From NCBI RefSeq assembly GCF_003990725.2, contig NZ_CP030064.1, positions 2,108,001 to 2,172,000 of the forward strand: 64,000 bases of DNA. Direction: 5' to 3'. Source of the stretch: Halorubrum sp. PV6. Lineage in GTDB: Archaea > Halobacteriota > Halobacteria > Halobacteriales > Haloferacaceae. Under the pieces are notes generated by a model, which was given only the letters and a program-made list of their open reading frames with translations, did no database searches and was not told where the DNA came from. A program made the position numbers and the translations under genes. Positions 25,648 through 34,708 of the stretch are shown in pieces. Position 1 is the first letter of the stretch, and each line of letters begins with the position of its first letter.

Positions 25648-27339
25648 TCAGGGGAACGGGTGGTACGTCGCGTCGAGGTCGGGTTCGAACCCCATCGACC
25701 GGGGCACCTCCCTCGCCCGGTCGCCGAAGAACGGGTCGCCGGTGAAAAGCGGCTGGGCGCCGGGGACGAGGACGCGAACCGCCTCGAAGCCGAGCGCGGC
25801 GAGGTCGCGAGTCGTCGTCCGCGCGACGTACGGTTCCAGCCCGGCCGCCTCGACGCGGTCGACGACCGCGGCCAGCTCGTCGGCGCCCGTCAGTTCCGGC
25901 TCGCCGAGCGACGCCGCCGGCGTCGTCGCCTCCGGGTCGAAGAACGCCCGCGTCTCCGCCGGGAAATCGGCGTGCCGGCCGATCGCCGCGCCCTGCTCTT
26001 CGGCCGCGTCGGGGCCCATCGAGCGCAGTTCGGTCCAGTTCTGTAGCGCCTCCGCGAGCGCGCTCCGGGCCGCGGCCGCGGGGTCGAGGTCGGCGCCCGA
26101 CCCCGCCGCGAACCGGGGCCAGTCGCCGTCACGGTGGACGCCGACCGCGACGACCGGCACGTCGATGTCGGTGGTGACGAGCAGCGGCGTCACCGAGAGC
26201 GACTCGGCGCGGGCGCGCTTCCGCAGCTCCGCGAACCCCTCGTCGTCGACGTCGATTCCCAGCGGATCGGCCGTCGAGTACCAGCTCGTCATCGTCGCGT
26301 CCCGCTCGATGACCTCGTAGAGCCCCGACAGCGCGGCGTGCGGCCCGGAGTTGCCGAGCCCGAGCCCGGTGGTGATCGAGGGGCGATACCGGCGCTCCGG
26401 CGGCGGGAACTGGACGAACTCCGCCGGGAGGCTCGCGACCTCGCCCGTCCCGAGGCGTTCGCCGGTCACCCACGCCAGCCGGTCCTCGCGGGCGTACGGC
26501 GACGCGCTCTCGGGGCGGACGAACGCGTCCGGCGGCACCGGGTTCGGCACGTTCGCGGCCGGCGCGTGCGTGAACGCGGCCTCGCGGTAGGTCCCGGCGG
26601 CGTACCGCTCTAACCCCTCGCCGAGCGCCTTCATGAACGCGGCGTCCCAGCCGGCGTCGACGCCGCCGCCGAACTCGGTCGCGCGCCCGTCGGAGAACGG
26701 CGTCGTGTCGGCGAGCCGCGCGACGTAGTACGGCACGGGAAACGACGCCTGCTCGCCGACCTCGGTGAGGGGGCCGACTCGGGAGTCGACCGCGCGCTCG
26801 GCCCGGTCGACGGCCTCGGCGAGCGAGCGGGTCGCGTCGTCGTGGGGGAGCGCGTCCCCCGGATCGGAACCGCAGTCGCAGCCGGGGACCGGGAGGAGGG
26901 TCCGCTCGGGGCCGGGCACCTCGACGACCGTGTCGGCCACCGGGTCGCCGGCGAGCAGCCGGATGAGTCGTCTCCCCGCCTTCGCGCCGGCGTAGCGCAC
27001 GGCAGACCGCCGGCCGGTCGGGGCGTCGGCGGCCTCGGGGTCGCTGCTCGCGACGCGTCGCCGGAGGCAGTCGTAACAGGCGTCGTCGAAGACGGACACC
27101 GCGGCGTCGACCGACGCCAGCGGGACCCCGCCGAGCCCGCCGACCTCTATCGCCACCCAGCGGTCGACGAGGGCGTCGGCGGTCGCGAACGGCTCCGAGC
27201 CGGCGGTGTCGGCCACGACCGCGAGGTCGAACCCGTCGAGGAGCCCCGCCTCGACGGGCATCACGTTCACGTCGACGTCGCCGAGCGCGGCCGAGACGGC
27301 CTCGACCGCGGGGCCGTCACCGACAAGTCCGATATCCAT
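25648..27339 (-). CDS. YcaO-domain cyclodehydratase-like protein with Cys4 N-terminal domain
   Basis: 563 residues. The N-terminal third is Rossmann-like (DIGLVGDGPAVEAVSAAL) with CYDCLRRR and, later, CDCGSDPG, a four-Cys zinc layout like the leader-binding partner proteins of azoline synthesis. From about residue 225 it is a YcaO domain: ALGEGLERYAAGTYREAAF, the ATP/Mg-binding SGLYEVIERDA, RSALAEALQNWTELR, and a proline-rich end TYHPFP, as in enzymes ending PxPxP. YcaO proteins use ATP to make azolines, thioamides or macroamidines from peptide backbones. No precursor peptide or dehydrogenase gene is obvious next to it, so its target may be a distant protein. The fusion argues for peptide-backbone modification. 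Confidence 0.9.
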   Translation of the reverse strand: MDIGLVGDGPAVEAVSAALGDVDVNVMPVEAGLLDGFDLAVVADTAGSEPFATADALVDRWVAIEVGGLGGVPLASVDAAVSVFDDACYDCLRRRVASSDPEAADAPTGRRSAVRYAGAKAGRRLIRLLAGDPVADTVVEVPGPERTLLPVPGCDCGSDPGDALPHDDATRSLAEAVDRAERAVDSRVGPLTEVGEQASFPVPYYVARLADTTPFSDGRATEFGGGVDAGWDAAFMKALGEGLERYAAGTYREAAFTHAPAANVPNPVPPDAFVRPESASPYAREDRLAWVTGERLGTGEVASLPAEFVQFPPPERRYRPSITTGLGLGNSGPHAALSGLYEVIERDATMTSWYSTADPLGIDVDDEGFAELRKRARAESLSVTPLLVTTDIDVPVVAVGVHRDGDWPRFAAGSGADLDPAAAARSALAEALQNWTELRSMGPDAAEEQGAAIGRHADFPAETRAFFDPEATTPAASLGEPELTGADELAAVVDRVEAAGLEPYVARTTTRDLAALGFEAVRVLVPGAQPLFTGDPFFGDRAREVPRSMGFEPDLDATYHPFP

Positions 27340-27417
27340 GTGTCCGTCGACGCGAAGCAGCGAAAAAAAGCCGCGGGTGAGGCGGCGAACTGGAGGCCGG
27401 TCGGCGCGGAGGCGGGT

Positions 27418-28233
27418 TCAGGCGAGCAGGTCGGCGGCCTCGACGGCGAGGGCGCTGGCGTCGAGGTCGTGGAGGCGCTCGTCGCCGAGTTTCAGCCGGA
27501 GGCGAGGGCGGCCGACGTCGATCGGGACCTTCTCGGTGTCGATGACGCCGAGGTCTTCGAGCCGAGTCTTCGTGCGAGAGAACGTCGCTTTCGAGGCGAT
27601 GCCGACGTCTTCGCCCCACTTCGAGATGTCGTACAGGAGGACGTCGTTTTTCGCGGCGACGAGCAGCGAAACCGTCACTTCGTCGAGGTCCCCGCCGTCG
27701 CCGCGGGCGGCGTCCATCGCGGCGAGCATGGCGTCGAAGTCCTCGCGGGTCGCCGCGCCGATTTCGGCGTCCATCGTCTCCCGGACGCGGCTGATCGCGG
27801 GCGTCCGGAGCGCGTACGGCTCGGCGTCGGCGAACGCCTCGCTGTGGGTCTCGAACACCGCGTCGACGAACTCGCCGTCGTCCGAGGCGAGCGCGGCGAC
27901 GTGGTCCGTGGTGCTCACTAACACGACGACGCGCGAGGGCGAAACAAACAGCGCGTTGTCGACCGCCTCGCCGAGGACGCGGAGGTCGAGCGCTCCCTGG
28001 TCGACGAGGTCCGCCGCCTTCGACGCGACGAGGAAGTCTTCCATCACGTCTTTGAGCGCCTGTTCGTCGACGAGCATCGACATCTCGGGGAGGTCGTCGC
28101 GGTCGCTGGCCGCCTCGACGAGCGACACGATCGTCTCCGCCGCGGGGTCGACGACGAACAGGGCCTCGTCGTCGCCCGCAAAGGCGGCATCGAGGATGTT
28201 TTCTACGTCTGCCTCCAGTAAATTCGACACCAT
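27418..28233 (-). CDS. tbsP: TbsP/DUF5821 transcriptional regulator
   Basis: 271 residues. N-terminal alpha/beta sensor-like domain (NLLEADVENILDAAFAGD, ALFVSPSRVVVLVSTTDH) followed by a helical segment and a winged-helix C-terminal part: LLYDISKWGEDVGIASKATFSRTKTRLEDLGVI. This matches the haloarchaeal DUF5821 family, named TbsP from suppressor studies of the sugar regulator TrmB, which tunes glycolytic/gluconeogenic genes. A TTTAATATTAACGGG region about 30 bases upstream provides the promoter. It diverges from glyA across 258 bases that hold the 23-bp repeats. The name is recalled, not checked. Confidence 0.75.
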   Translation of the reverse strand: MVSNLLEADVENILDAAFAGDDEALFVVDPAAETIVSLVEAASDRDDLPEMSMLVDEQALKDVMEDFLVASKAADLVDQGALDLRVLGEAVDNALFVSPSRVVVLVSTTDHVAALASDDGEFVDAVFETHSEAFADAEPYALRTPAISRVRETMDAEIGAATREDFDAMLAAMDAARGDGGDLDEVTVSLLVAAKNDVLLYDISKWGEDVGIASKATFSRTKTRLEDLGVIDTEKVPIDVGRPRLRLKLGDERLHDLDASALAVEAADLLA

Positions 28234-28379
28234 ATATCTCTCCGAATAAAGGCCAGTTGCGTATTTAATATTAACGGGATTCAGAGAGCGAACAATGTGT
28301 TTCTAGCCCTCGAAACACCGAAATATGGCCGATTCGGTGTTTGATCGATCTGCGGTCTGAGCGAGCGGCGATCGGGCGG

Positions 28380-28448
28380 CCGTGACGGCGCCGCAACGAC
28401 GGGCGCGTTGACGCCGCAACAGCGACCGTGACGGCGCCGCAACGACGG
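28380..28448. repeat. Three contiguous 23-bp repeats upstream of glyA
   Basis: 28380-28402 and 28426-28448 are identical (CCGTGACGGCGCCGCAACGA then CGG); the middle unit 28403-28425 keeps TGACGCCGCAAC. A fourth partial copy (CGTGACGG) follows. The array ends about 15 bases before the TTAATG element used by glyA, and it faces tbsP on the other side. Confidence 0.85.
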
Positions 28449-28491
28449 ACGTGACGGAAGGATTAATGCGCGATCGAACCGGTGTTTCACC

Positions 28492-29739
28492 ATGGACCAC
28501 GAGCACGTCCGGGCAGTTGACCCCGCGGTCGCCGACGCGCTGGACGGCGAGCGCGACAGACAGGAGCAGACCCTCGCGATGATCGCGAGCGAGAACCACG
28601 TGAGCGAGGCGGTACTGGAGGCCCAGGGGAGCGTCCTCACCAACAAGTACGCCGAGGGGTATCCGGGCGGGCGATACTACGCCGGCTGCGAGTACGCCGA
28701 CGTCGTCGAGGAACTCGCCATCGAACGCGCAAAGGAGCTGTGGGGCGCAGACCACGTCAACGTCCAGCCGCACTCCGGGACGCAGGCGAACCAGGCGGTC
28801 TACTACGCGACGCTCGACCCCGGCGACAAGATCCTCTCGCTCGAGTTGAGCCACGGCGGTCACCTCTCTCACGGGCACCCGGCCAACTTCACCGGGCAGA
28901 TGTACGACGTGGAGCAGTACGAGGTCGACACCGAGACGGGGTACATCGACTACGAGGGGCTCCACGAGGCCGCCGAGGCGTTCGACCCCGACATCATCGT
29001 CTCCGGCTACTCCGCGTACCCGCGAGCGGTCGACTGGGAGGAGATCCAGGCGGCGGCCGACGCCGTCGACGCCTACCACCTCGCCGACATCGCGCACATC
29101 ACCGGGCTCGTCGCGGCGGGCGTCCACCCCTCGCCGGTCGGCGTCGCCGACTTCGTCACCGGCTCCACCCACAAGACGATCCGCGCCGGCCGCGGCGGGA
29201 TCGTGCTGTGTGACGAGGAGTTCGCCGACGACATCGACAAGGCGGTGTTCCCCGGCGGGCAGGGCGGCCCGCTCATGCACAACATCGCGGGCAAGGCGGT
29301 CGGGTTCAAGGAGGCGCTCGACCCCTCCTTCGAGGAGTACGCGCAGACCGTCGTCGACAACGCGCAGGTCCTCGCCGAGACGCTGCAGGACCACGGCCTC
29401 TCGCTCGTCTCCGGCGGCACCGACAACCACCTCGTTCTGGCCGACCTGCGGGAGTCGCACCCGGACCTGCCGGGCGGCGACGCCGCCGACGCGCTCGCGG
29501 CCGCGAACATCGTCCTCAACGGGAACACGGTCCCCGGCGAGACGCGCTCGCCGTTCAACCCCTCGGGGATCCGCGCCGGCACCGCGGGGCTCACGACCCG
29601 CGGCTTCGACGCGGAGGCGATCCGGGAGGTCGGCGACCTCATCTACCGCGTCGTCGACAACGTCGAGAGCGACGACGTGATCTACGAGGTCGGCGAGCGC
29701 GTCGTCGAGCTCTGCGAGGCGCACCCGCTGTACGAGTGA
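28492..29739 (+). CDS. glyA: Serine hydroxymethyltransferase
   Basis: 415 residues, full length. PLP enzyme converting serine and tetrahydrofolate (or analogue) to glycine and a methylene-folate. Marks: MIASENHVSEAVLEAQGS start, TNKYAEGYPGGRYYAGC, HSGTQANQAVYYA, and the cofactor lysine in TGSTHKTIRAGRGG. The C-terminal GTAGLTTRGFD is also diagnostic. ATG at 28492 follows a GATTAATG element by about 28 bases. Tandem 23-bp repeats sit directly upstream of that element, so expression may be controlled there. It is divergent from tbsP. Confidence 0.97.
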   Translation: MDHEHVRAVDPAVADALDGERDRQEQTLAMIASENHVSEAVLEAQGSVLTNKYAEGYPGGRYYAGCEYADVVEELAIERAKELWGADHVNVQPHSGTQANQAVYYATLDPGDKILSLELSHGGHLSHGHPANFTGQMYDVEQYEVDTETGYIDYEGLHEAAEAFDPDIIVSGYSAYPRAVDWEEIQAAADAVDAYHLADIAHITGLVAAGVHPSPVGVADFVTGSTHKTIRAGRGGIVLCDEEFADDIDKAVFPGGQGGPLMHNIAGKAVGFKEALDPSFEEYAQTVVDNAQVLAETLQDHGLSLVSGGTDNHLVLADLRESHPDLPGGDAADALAAANIVLNGNTVPGETRSPFNPSGIRAGTAGLTTRGFDAEAIREVGDLIYRVVDNVESDDVIYEVGERVVELCEAHPLYE

Positions 29740-29818
29740 CCCCGGAGCCGCTCCCGGCGTAGCCGGTCGTCGAATCGAATCCGTGCGTACAAAGTAGGGG
29801 GGACCCCGACGGGTCGAT

Positions 29819-30229
29819 ATGGCCGACTCGTCGTTCCTCGCAACACGCCTCGACCGCGGCGCCGCGCCCCTCGCGGTCGGCGACCTGCTCGCACTGATCG
29901 TCCTGCTGACCGTCGGCGCGCTCAACCACAGCACCGCCGAGTTTCTGTCGTCAAATCCGCTGTACCTGCTGGAGGTGTTCGCGCCGTTCCTGATCGCGTG
30001 GGCGCTGGTCGCGCCGCTCGTCGGCGCGTACTCGGCCGGCGCCGTCGAGACCGCGAAGTCGTCGGTCCCCCTGGTGATTCGGTCGTGGATACCCGCCGCG
30101 GCCGTCGGGCTGGCGCTCCGCGCGTTCGTCTTCCGGGGCGGCGCCGCCCCCGCGTTCGCCGTCGTCATGCTCGTGCTCGGCTCCGTCGCGCTCGGCGGCT
30201 GGCGCGCGCTCTACTTCCGCCTCCGGTAG
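29819..30229 (+). CDS. DUF3054 family membrane protein
   Basis: 136 residues with four membrane helices: RGAAPLAVGDLLALIVLLTVG, then VFAPFLIAWALVAPLVGAYS, IRSWIPAAAVGLALRAF and FAVVMLVLGSVALGGWRALY. The pattern of GDLxAL in helix one and the conserved W at the start of helix three match DUF3054. Function unknown. It starts 80 bases after glyA with an intervening GTACAAAGTAG element, so it may have its own promoter. Confidence 0.85.
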   Translation: MADSSFLATRLDRGAAPLAVGDLLALIVLLTVGALNHSTAEFLSSNPLYLLEVFAPFLIAWALVAPLVGAYSAGAVETAKSSVPLVIRSWIPAAAVGLALRAFVFRGGAAPAFAVVMLVLGSVALGGWRALYFRLR

Positions 30230-30410
30230 ACGCACCGCCCGATTCGACGACCCGCAGCCGCTCACCCTTTCCGCTCACGACCTCGACGGAGACGGTCGAC
30301 GGCGTGTTCGGTCTATAAGTTATGCACTGCTTTGGCGTACTCTCGAAGGAACTACCGACGAACCACGAGAAAGATTTATTAGCGATTTCCGGTTAGTATT
30401 CAACGATAGC

Positions 30411-30650
30411 ATGACTGGATACTACGATCTCGTCCTCGGGCTCATCCCGGCTGCACTGATCGGCGTGACCGCGTTCCTCGCCTTAGTCGGGCTGTCGTTG
30501 ACGGCCGCGCTGCCCGCGGGCGCGGCGGTCGCGGCCGCCGTGATGGTCCACGCGATGTTCGTGCGGGCCCCAGTCAGCGACGACGTGCGGGGAGACGCCG
30601 CGCGCTCCGACCGCCGCCAGAGCGGCTCCAGCGGGCGCTCGTCCGTCTGA
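30411..30650 (+). CDS. Small two-helix membrane protein, 79 aa
   Basis: Two hydrophobic segments (LVLGLIPAALIGVTAFLALVGL; TAALPAGAAVAAAVMVHAMF) and a short polar C-terminal tail rich in Ser/Arg. The ATG at 30411 follows an AGATTTATTAGC TATA-like element by about 35 bases. I recognise the form as a common haloarchaeal small membrane protein but cannot assign a family. It stands alone between the DUF3054 gene and the cyclodeaminase-like gene. Confidence 0.6.
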   Translation: MTGYYDLVLGLIPAALIGVTAFLALVGLSLTAALPAGAAVAAAVMVHAMFVRAPVSDDVRGDAARSDRRQSGSSGRSSV

Positions 30651-30707
30651 CCCCGACGGATCGCCGCGGCCTGTACCGTTTAGTTCCCGCGCCCCGAGTG
30701 GCCGGGT

Positions 30708-31706
30708 ATGACGGACACCCTGTTCCTTTCGAGCGCCGACGTCGACGACCTCGCTGAGCCGGCCGACTACGTCACCGTCGTCCGCGACGCGTACCGCCAG
30801 ATCGGCGAGGGCGCGCCCGCGGAGCCGCGGACGAAACTGCTCAACCGCGAGCCGCCGGGTATGCTTACGACGTACGCCGCCGTCCTCCCGGAGACGGGCG
30901 CGATGGGCGGGTACACCTACTCGGCGGGGTTCGGCGCCGAGGACGCCTGGTTTATGACGCCGCTGTTCGACGCCGAGTCGGGCGAGCCGCTCGCGCTGCT
31001 CGACGGCGCCTCGATGAACCCGTTCAAGACGGGTGCCGCGGGAGCGGTCGCGGTCGACGCGCTCGCTCGCGAGGACGCAAGTGAGATTGCTATAATCGGG
31101 AGCGGCGCGCAGGCCCGCGGCCAGCTCGCGACGACCGCCACAGTCCGCGCGTTCGAGGCCGTGCGGGTGTTCTCGCCGACCGCCGAGAACCGCGAGGCGT
31201 TCGCCGGCGAGTTCGCCGACCGGCTCGACGCCGACGTGTCGGCGGTCGCGAGCGCAGGCGAGGCGCTCGCCGGAGCCGACGTGGTCATCACGGCGACCAC
31301 CGCGAGCGACCCCGTCATCGACAACGCGGCTGTCGAGCCCGGCACCCACGTCACCGCGATGGGACAGTACAGCCCAGGGAAAAACGAACTCCCGCCCGAA
31401 CTCGTCGCCCGCGCGACGTACGTCCCCGACCTCTGCGCGCGAGCGACCCAGGACGCCGGCTCGTTCCTCGCGGCGCTGGAGTCGGGGCTGATCGACGAGG
31501 ACCACGTCGCCGCGGAGTTGGGCGAGGTCATCGCCGGCACACATCCCGGCCGGACGAGCGACGACGAGGTGACGGTCTTCGACTCCGGCGGAACCGGCGT
31601 CGAGACCGTCGCCGCCGCGCACATGCTCTACGAGCGGGCGAGCGAGGCGGGTCGCGGGCAGACGATCGACTTCGCGCCCGCGAGCGAGGCGCTTACGGGT
31701 AGATAA
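30708..31706 (+). CDS. Ornithine cyclodeaminase/mu-crystallin family (alanine-dehydrogenase-like)
   Basis: 332 residues. NAD-dependent imine reductase family; the Rossmann segment is SEIAIIGSGAQARGQL, preceded by ASMNPFKTGAAGAVAVDALA and followed by the ADVVITATTASDPVID region. The catalytic-type KLLNREPPGML lysine/arginine patch is present near residue 43. Members act as ornithine cyclodeaminase, alanine dehydrogenase or ketimine reductase; archaeal ones are usually alanine dehydrogenases. ATG at 30708 is 29 bases after a CGTTTAG element. Confidence 0.88.
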   Translation: MTDTLFLSSADVDDLAEPADYVTVVRDAYRQIGEGAPAEPRTKLLNREPPGMLTTYAAVLPETGAMGGYTYSAGFGAEDAWFMTPLFDAESGEPLALLDGASMNPFKTGAAGAVAVDALAREDASEIAIIGSGAQARGQLATTATVRAFEAVRVFSPTAENREAFAGEFADRLDADVSAVASAGEALAGADVVITATTASDPVIDNAAVEPGTHVTAMGQYSPGKNELPPELVARATYVPDLCARATQDAGSFLAALESGLIDEDHVAAELGEVIAGTHPGRTSDDEVTVFDSGGTGVETVAAAHMLYERASEAGRGQTIDFAPASEALTGR

Positions 31707-31881
31707 CCGAGTACGCTACGTCGACGGGCGAGGTCTCCAGCGCCCTCGTCGTACGCTTATAAACCGTTGCTGGTAACCGCTCGGCGAACACCTCCAAGGC
31801 CCAGCCGGCGAGGACTCGCGCGGCGCTCCTCGCGCCACCGCACAGTTCACTTATAAATGGACGTCGGGCCGTCTCCGACCC

Positions 31882-32949
31882 TCACTGCAGCCGATATCGC
31901 AAGATCGCGGCGATACCGCCGAGGTTCGAGAGCTGCTGGCCGGGGTCGAACTCCGAGGAGAAGACGACCACGTCCCCGCCCTGCTGTTCGACCGACTCGA
32001 TCACCTCGTTCGCGTCGATGGCCCAGTCGCCCTCGCCCTGCCGCTCGGTTCGGAGTCGGTCGTCGACCACGAGCAGCGTCTCGACCGCGCCGAACTCGGC
32101 GGCCTCGGCGACGTCGTCCGGGCCGTACGTCGCCTTCGCGCCCTGCGCTATCTCGGCGGTGAGGTCGTCGATGAGCGTCGCCTCCTTGGAGATGCGGGTC
32201 TCCTTCTGTACGTCGTCGACCGCGCCGCGTTTGAGCACCTCGTGGACCCCCCGATCGCCGGCGGCCGAGGTGTCGACGGTGGTGATGCTCTCGGAGAGGT
32301 CGCGGTACTCCGCTTGGATGTAATCGAGCGCGTCCTGCTTCGTGAACCCCGGCCCGGCTAAGATTACGGCGTCGGCGTTGAGGTGCGCCAGCGCCTCGGC
32401 CAGCTCGGCGAACAGCTCCTCGCGCGGCCGGGAGTAGTCGCCCTTCCCGGTCGGCTTCGTGAACGAGGCGTACTCCTCGGTGCCGTACTGCTGGACGGTG
32501 TGCACGTAGGCGGCCCCCTCCTCGACGGTCGCGATGGCCACGTCGGGGTTCTCCGCGGCCTCGGTCGCCTCCTCTAACCGCTCGGTCTGGTCCGGCTTGA
32601 ACTGTTTTTCGACCGTAATCTCGTCGTGTTCCTCGACGTTTATCGTGTGGTGGGCGTTGAGTTGGTCCTCGCGCGAACAGGCGACGATCACGCCCGAGAC
32701 GCGGAGCCGGTTGGCGAACCGAGCGAACTCCACCTCGCCGACCTCCAGCGTGACGAACAGGTGTTCGCGCTGGCCGCCGGTGTCCCGCATCTGGTCGTCG
32801 TTCCGCTGGATCCGGCGCGTGGTGTCGCCCTCGACGAGGTCCCCCGGTTCGAGGACGTGTGCGAGGTGCCAGAGGTCGTCGACGTTCTCGGGGACGAGGC
32901 TGAGCCGTTCGCGGCCCTCCTCGCCGTACCCCCGGTCGGTGATGCGCAT
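31882..32949 (-). CDS. pelA: mRNA surveillance protein pelota
   Basis: 355 residues. Archaeal Pelota/Dom34, which recognises stalled ribosomes with aEF1A and ABCE1 and splits them. N-terminal Sm-like domain shows [20 protein letters not shown] and RRIQRNDDQ; central eRF1-2-like domain has [18 protein letters not shown]; the C-terminal eRF1-3 domain contains [15 protein letters not shown] and [19 protein letters not shown]. It lacks the GGQ motif, as expected for pelota. Standard length for the family. A TATA-like repeat word at 31845 lies just past its 3' end. Confidence 0.95.
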   Translation of the reverse strand: MRITDRGYGEEGRERLSLVPENVDDLWHLAHVLEPGDLVEGDTTRRIQRNDDQMRDTGGQREHLFVTLEVGEVEFARFANRLRVSGVIVACSREDQLNAHHTINVEEHDEITVEKQFKPDQTERLEEATEAAENPDVAIATVEEGAAYVHTVQQYGTEEYASFTKPTGKGDYSRPREELFAELAEALAHLNADAVILAGPGFTKQDALDYIQAEYRDLSESITTVDTSAAGDRGVHEVLKRGAVDDVQKETRISKEATLIDDLTAEIAQGAKATYGPDDVAEAAEFGAVETLLVVDDRLRTERQGEGDWAIDANEVIESVEQQGGDVVVFSSEFDPGQQLSNLGGIAAILRYRLQ

Positions 32950-32974
32950 GGCCGAACGTCACACCGCCGGCGTA

Positions 32975-34027
32975 TCAACGCTTGTCTTCTGGGTCGGCGG
33001 CGTCGCTCGCCCACTCGAACGCGTCGGGGGTGGCGTCGCCGTCGCGGCCGGTCTCGCGCTCGGCCGTCAGCCAGTCGAACCCGCCGTCGGCGCCGACGAT
33101 CGGCACCGACCGCCCCGTCTGTACCGCCGGCGGGACCTCCGAGGGCAACGACTGCGACGGGCCGGTCGACTGCGACGGACCGACCGACTGCGACGGACCG
33201 GACGACCCCGAGGACTCGTCTCCCGCGGGGGTCGTCGTCTCCTCGTCGACGGCGGCGGCCGCGCCACCGGCGTCGAGCGTCGCCGCCGCGCCGCGACCGT
33301 ACAGGCCGTACCCGGCGACGCGGACCGCGAAGACGAACACGAACCCGACGAGGAGCGGGACGAACGGGCCGGACAGCGCGTAGCCGGCGCCGAGCGTCGC
33401 GACCGCGACCACCCACGCCGCGGCGTACGTGCCGGAGCCGGCGACGCGCGCGACGCGGCCCGGCCTGAGCCCGTCTCTGAGGCGCCCCGAGGCGGCGAAC
33501 GCCGCGAGCGCCGCCGGCCTGACGTACGCGAACGCGAGCAGGTACGCCGCCGTGGTCGCCGCGACGACGGCACCGGCGACGCCGACGACCGCCGCGCCGC
33601 CGCCGGCGCCGAGGAGTTCGCGAACGGTGTCGGCGACGGGCGTGGGATCGACGACCCCGGCCGCGAGCGCGCCCCCAGCGAGGGCGACGACCGCGAGTCC
33701 GAGCCCCAGCGGCGCGAGGAGGACGACGCTCAGGAGGGTCGATTTGAGGCCGTTCACGTACAGTTCGTTCCACCCAACGAAGGAGGGGGCGCCGTCGACG
33801 TTCCCGGTCGCGACGCCGGCGGCGAGGACGCGGACGAAGTAGCCGCGGGCGACGAACGCGGGCGCGAGCGCGAGCGGGGCGAACAGCGCGAGCGGGGGGA
33901 AAACCAGCGCGCCGCCGACCCAGACCGGGATGACGAGCCACGAGAGCAGCGTCAAGAGACCGCCGACGACGAGGACGCCTGCCGGGTCGGGCGACCGCCG
34001 CAGCGCCGCCGTCGTCTCCCGGAGCAT
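32975..34027 (-). CDS. DUF4013 family membrane protein
   Basis: 350 residues from ATG at 34027. Five to six membrane helices with DUF4013 features: LLSWLVIPVWVGGALVF, APAFVARGYFVRVLAAG, and LKSTLLSVVLLAPLGLGLAV. The C-terminal 100 residues are a disordered tail with doubled GPSQS units (SVGPSQSTGPSQS), then FDWLTAERETGRD. A CATTTATGAGCG element 25-30 bases upstream on this strand is the promoter, fixing the start against longer in-frame options. Function unknown; ends 25 bases before pelA on the same strand. Confidence 0.8.
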   Translation of the reverse strand: MLRETTAALRRSPDPAGVLVVGGLLTLLSWLVIPVWVGGALVFPPLALFAPLALAPAFVARGYFVRVLAAGVATGNVDGAPSFVGWNELYVNGLKSTLLSVVLLAPLGLGLAVVALAGGALAAGVVDPTPVADTVRELLGAGGGAAVVGVAGAVVAATTAAYLLAFAYVRPAALAAFAASGRLRDGLRPGRVARVAGSGTYAAAWVVAVATLGAGYALSGPFVPLLVGFVFVFAVRVAGYGLYGRGAAATLDAGGAAAAVDEETTTPAGDESSGSSGPSQSVGPSQSTGPSQSLPSEVPPAVQTGRSVPIVGADGGFDWLTAERETGRDGDATPDAFEWASDAADPEDKR

Positions 34028-34312
34028 ACTCGATCCAGTCGGGCGGCGCTCATAAATGGTGTCCGGAACCGGAGAGTTGCTTGCGACGACTGAATGAACT
34101 AAAAAAGTATTTTCCCGAGACCTTATATATTCTGGCGATATAGTAAATTTCGGCCGCACGGGAACATCGTGTGCCTCTGACAAATCGATCCCGACCGTCG
34201 CTGCCGGCGGTCGGCCCCCCGTCCGCGGCTTTCGTACGACCGCCTCACACCCCGAGCGACGACGCCGTCCGGACGCCGGTACCGATTTATCGCGCCCGAA
34301 CGTGGGTCGCGT

Positions 34313-34708
34313 ATGACCGGCGACGAGCGGACGAACGAGGTGGAGCCGACGCTCCGCAGTTACGGGATCAGCGTCGAGGCCGTCGAGCCAGGCGATCCCT
34401 TACAGCTCACGTACATGACGGCGTTTCCCGGACGCGAGGTACACCGCGCCGAAATCGGGCGCGCGCTCAACGCGCTCATCGACCGCGCCGAGGCCGACGC
34501 GTGGGACCCCGTTCGCGTCGAGGCGACCGTGGTCCGCTCTCCGGGCGACGTCCTCGGGACGTGGCACGCCGACGGATCGTGGTTCGAGGAACTGATAGGC
34601 TATGAGATCAGCGAGACCGAGTTCTCCTCGCGCGTGCTCGCGACGCTGAGCCACGACGACGACGCGCCCGACGCCGCCGCGCCCGCCGACTCGGAGGACG
34701 AAGCGTGA
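34313..34708 (+). CDS. Conserved haloarchaeal protein, 131 aa
   Basis: Soluble, acidic, alpha/beta. The core reads TLRSYGISVEAVEPGDPLQL, FPGREVHRAEIGRALNALID and VEATVVRSPGDVLGTWHAD, then a Ser/Asp-rich tail. ATG at 34313 is about 30 bases after CCGATTTATCGC. GTG of the hydrolase gene overlaps its stop, so the two are translationally coupled. No known motif; I recognise it only as a halophile family of unknown function. Confidence 0.65.
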   Translation: MTGDERTNEVEPTLRSYGISVEAVEPGDPLQLTYMTAFPGREVHRAEIGRALNALIDRAEADAWDPVRVEATVVRSPGDVLGTWHADGSWFEELIGYEISETEFSSRVLATLSHDDDAPDAAAPADSEDEA

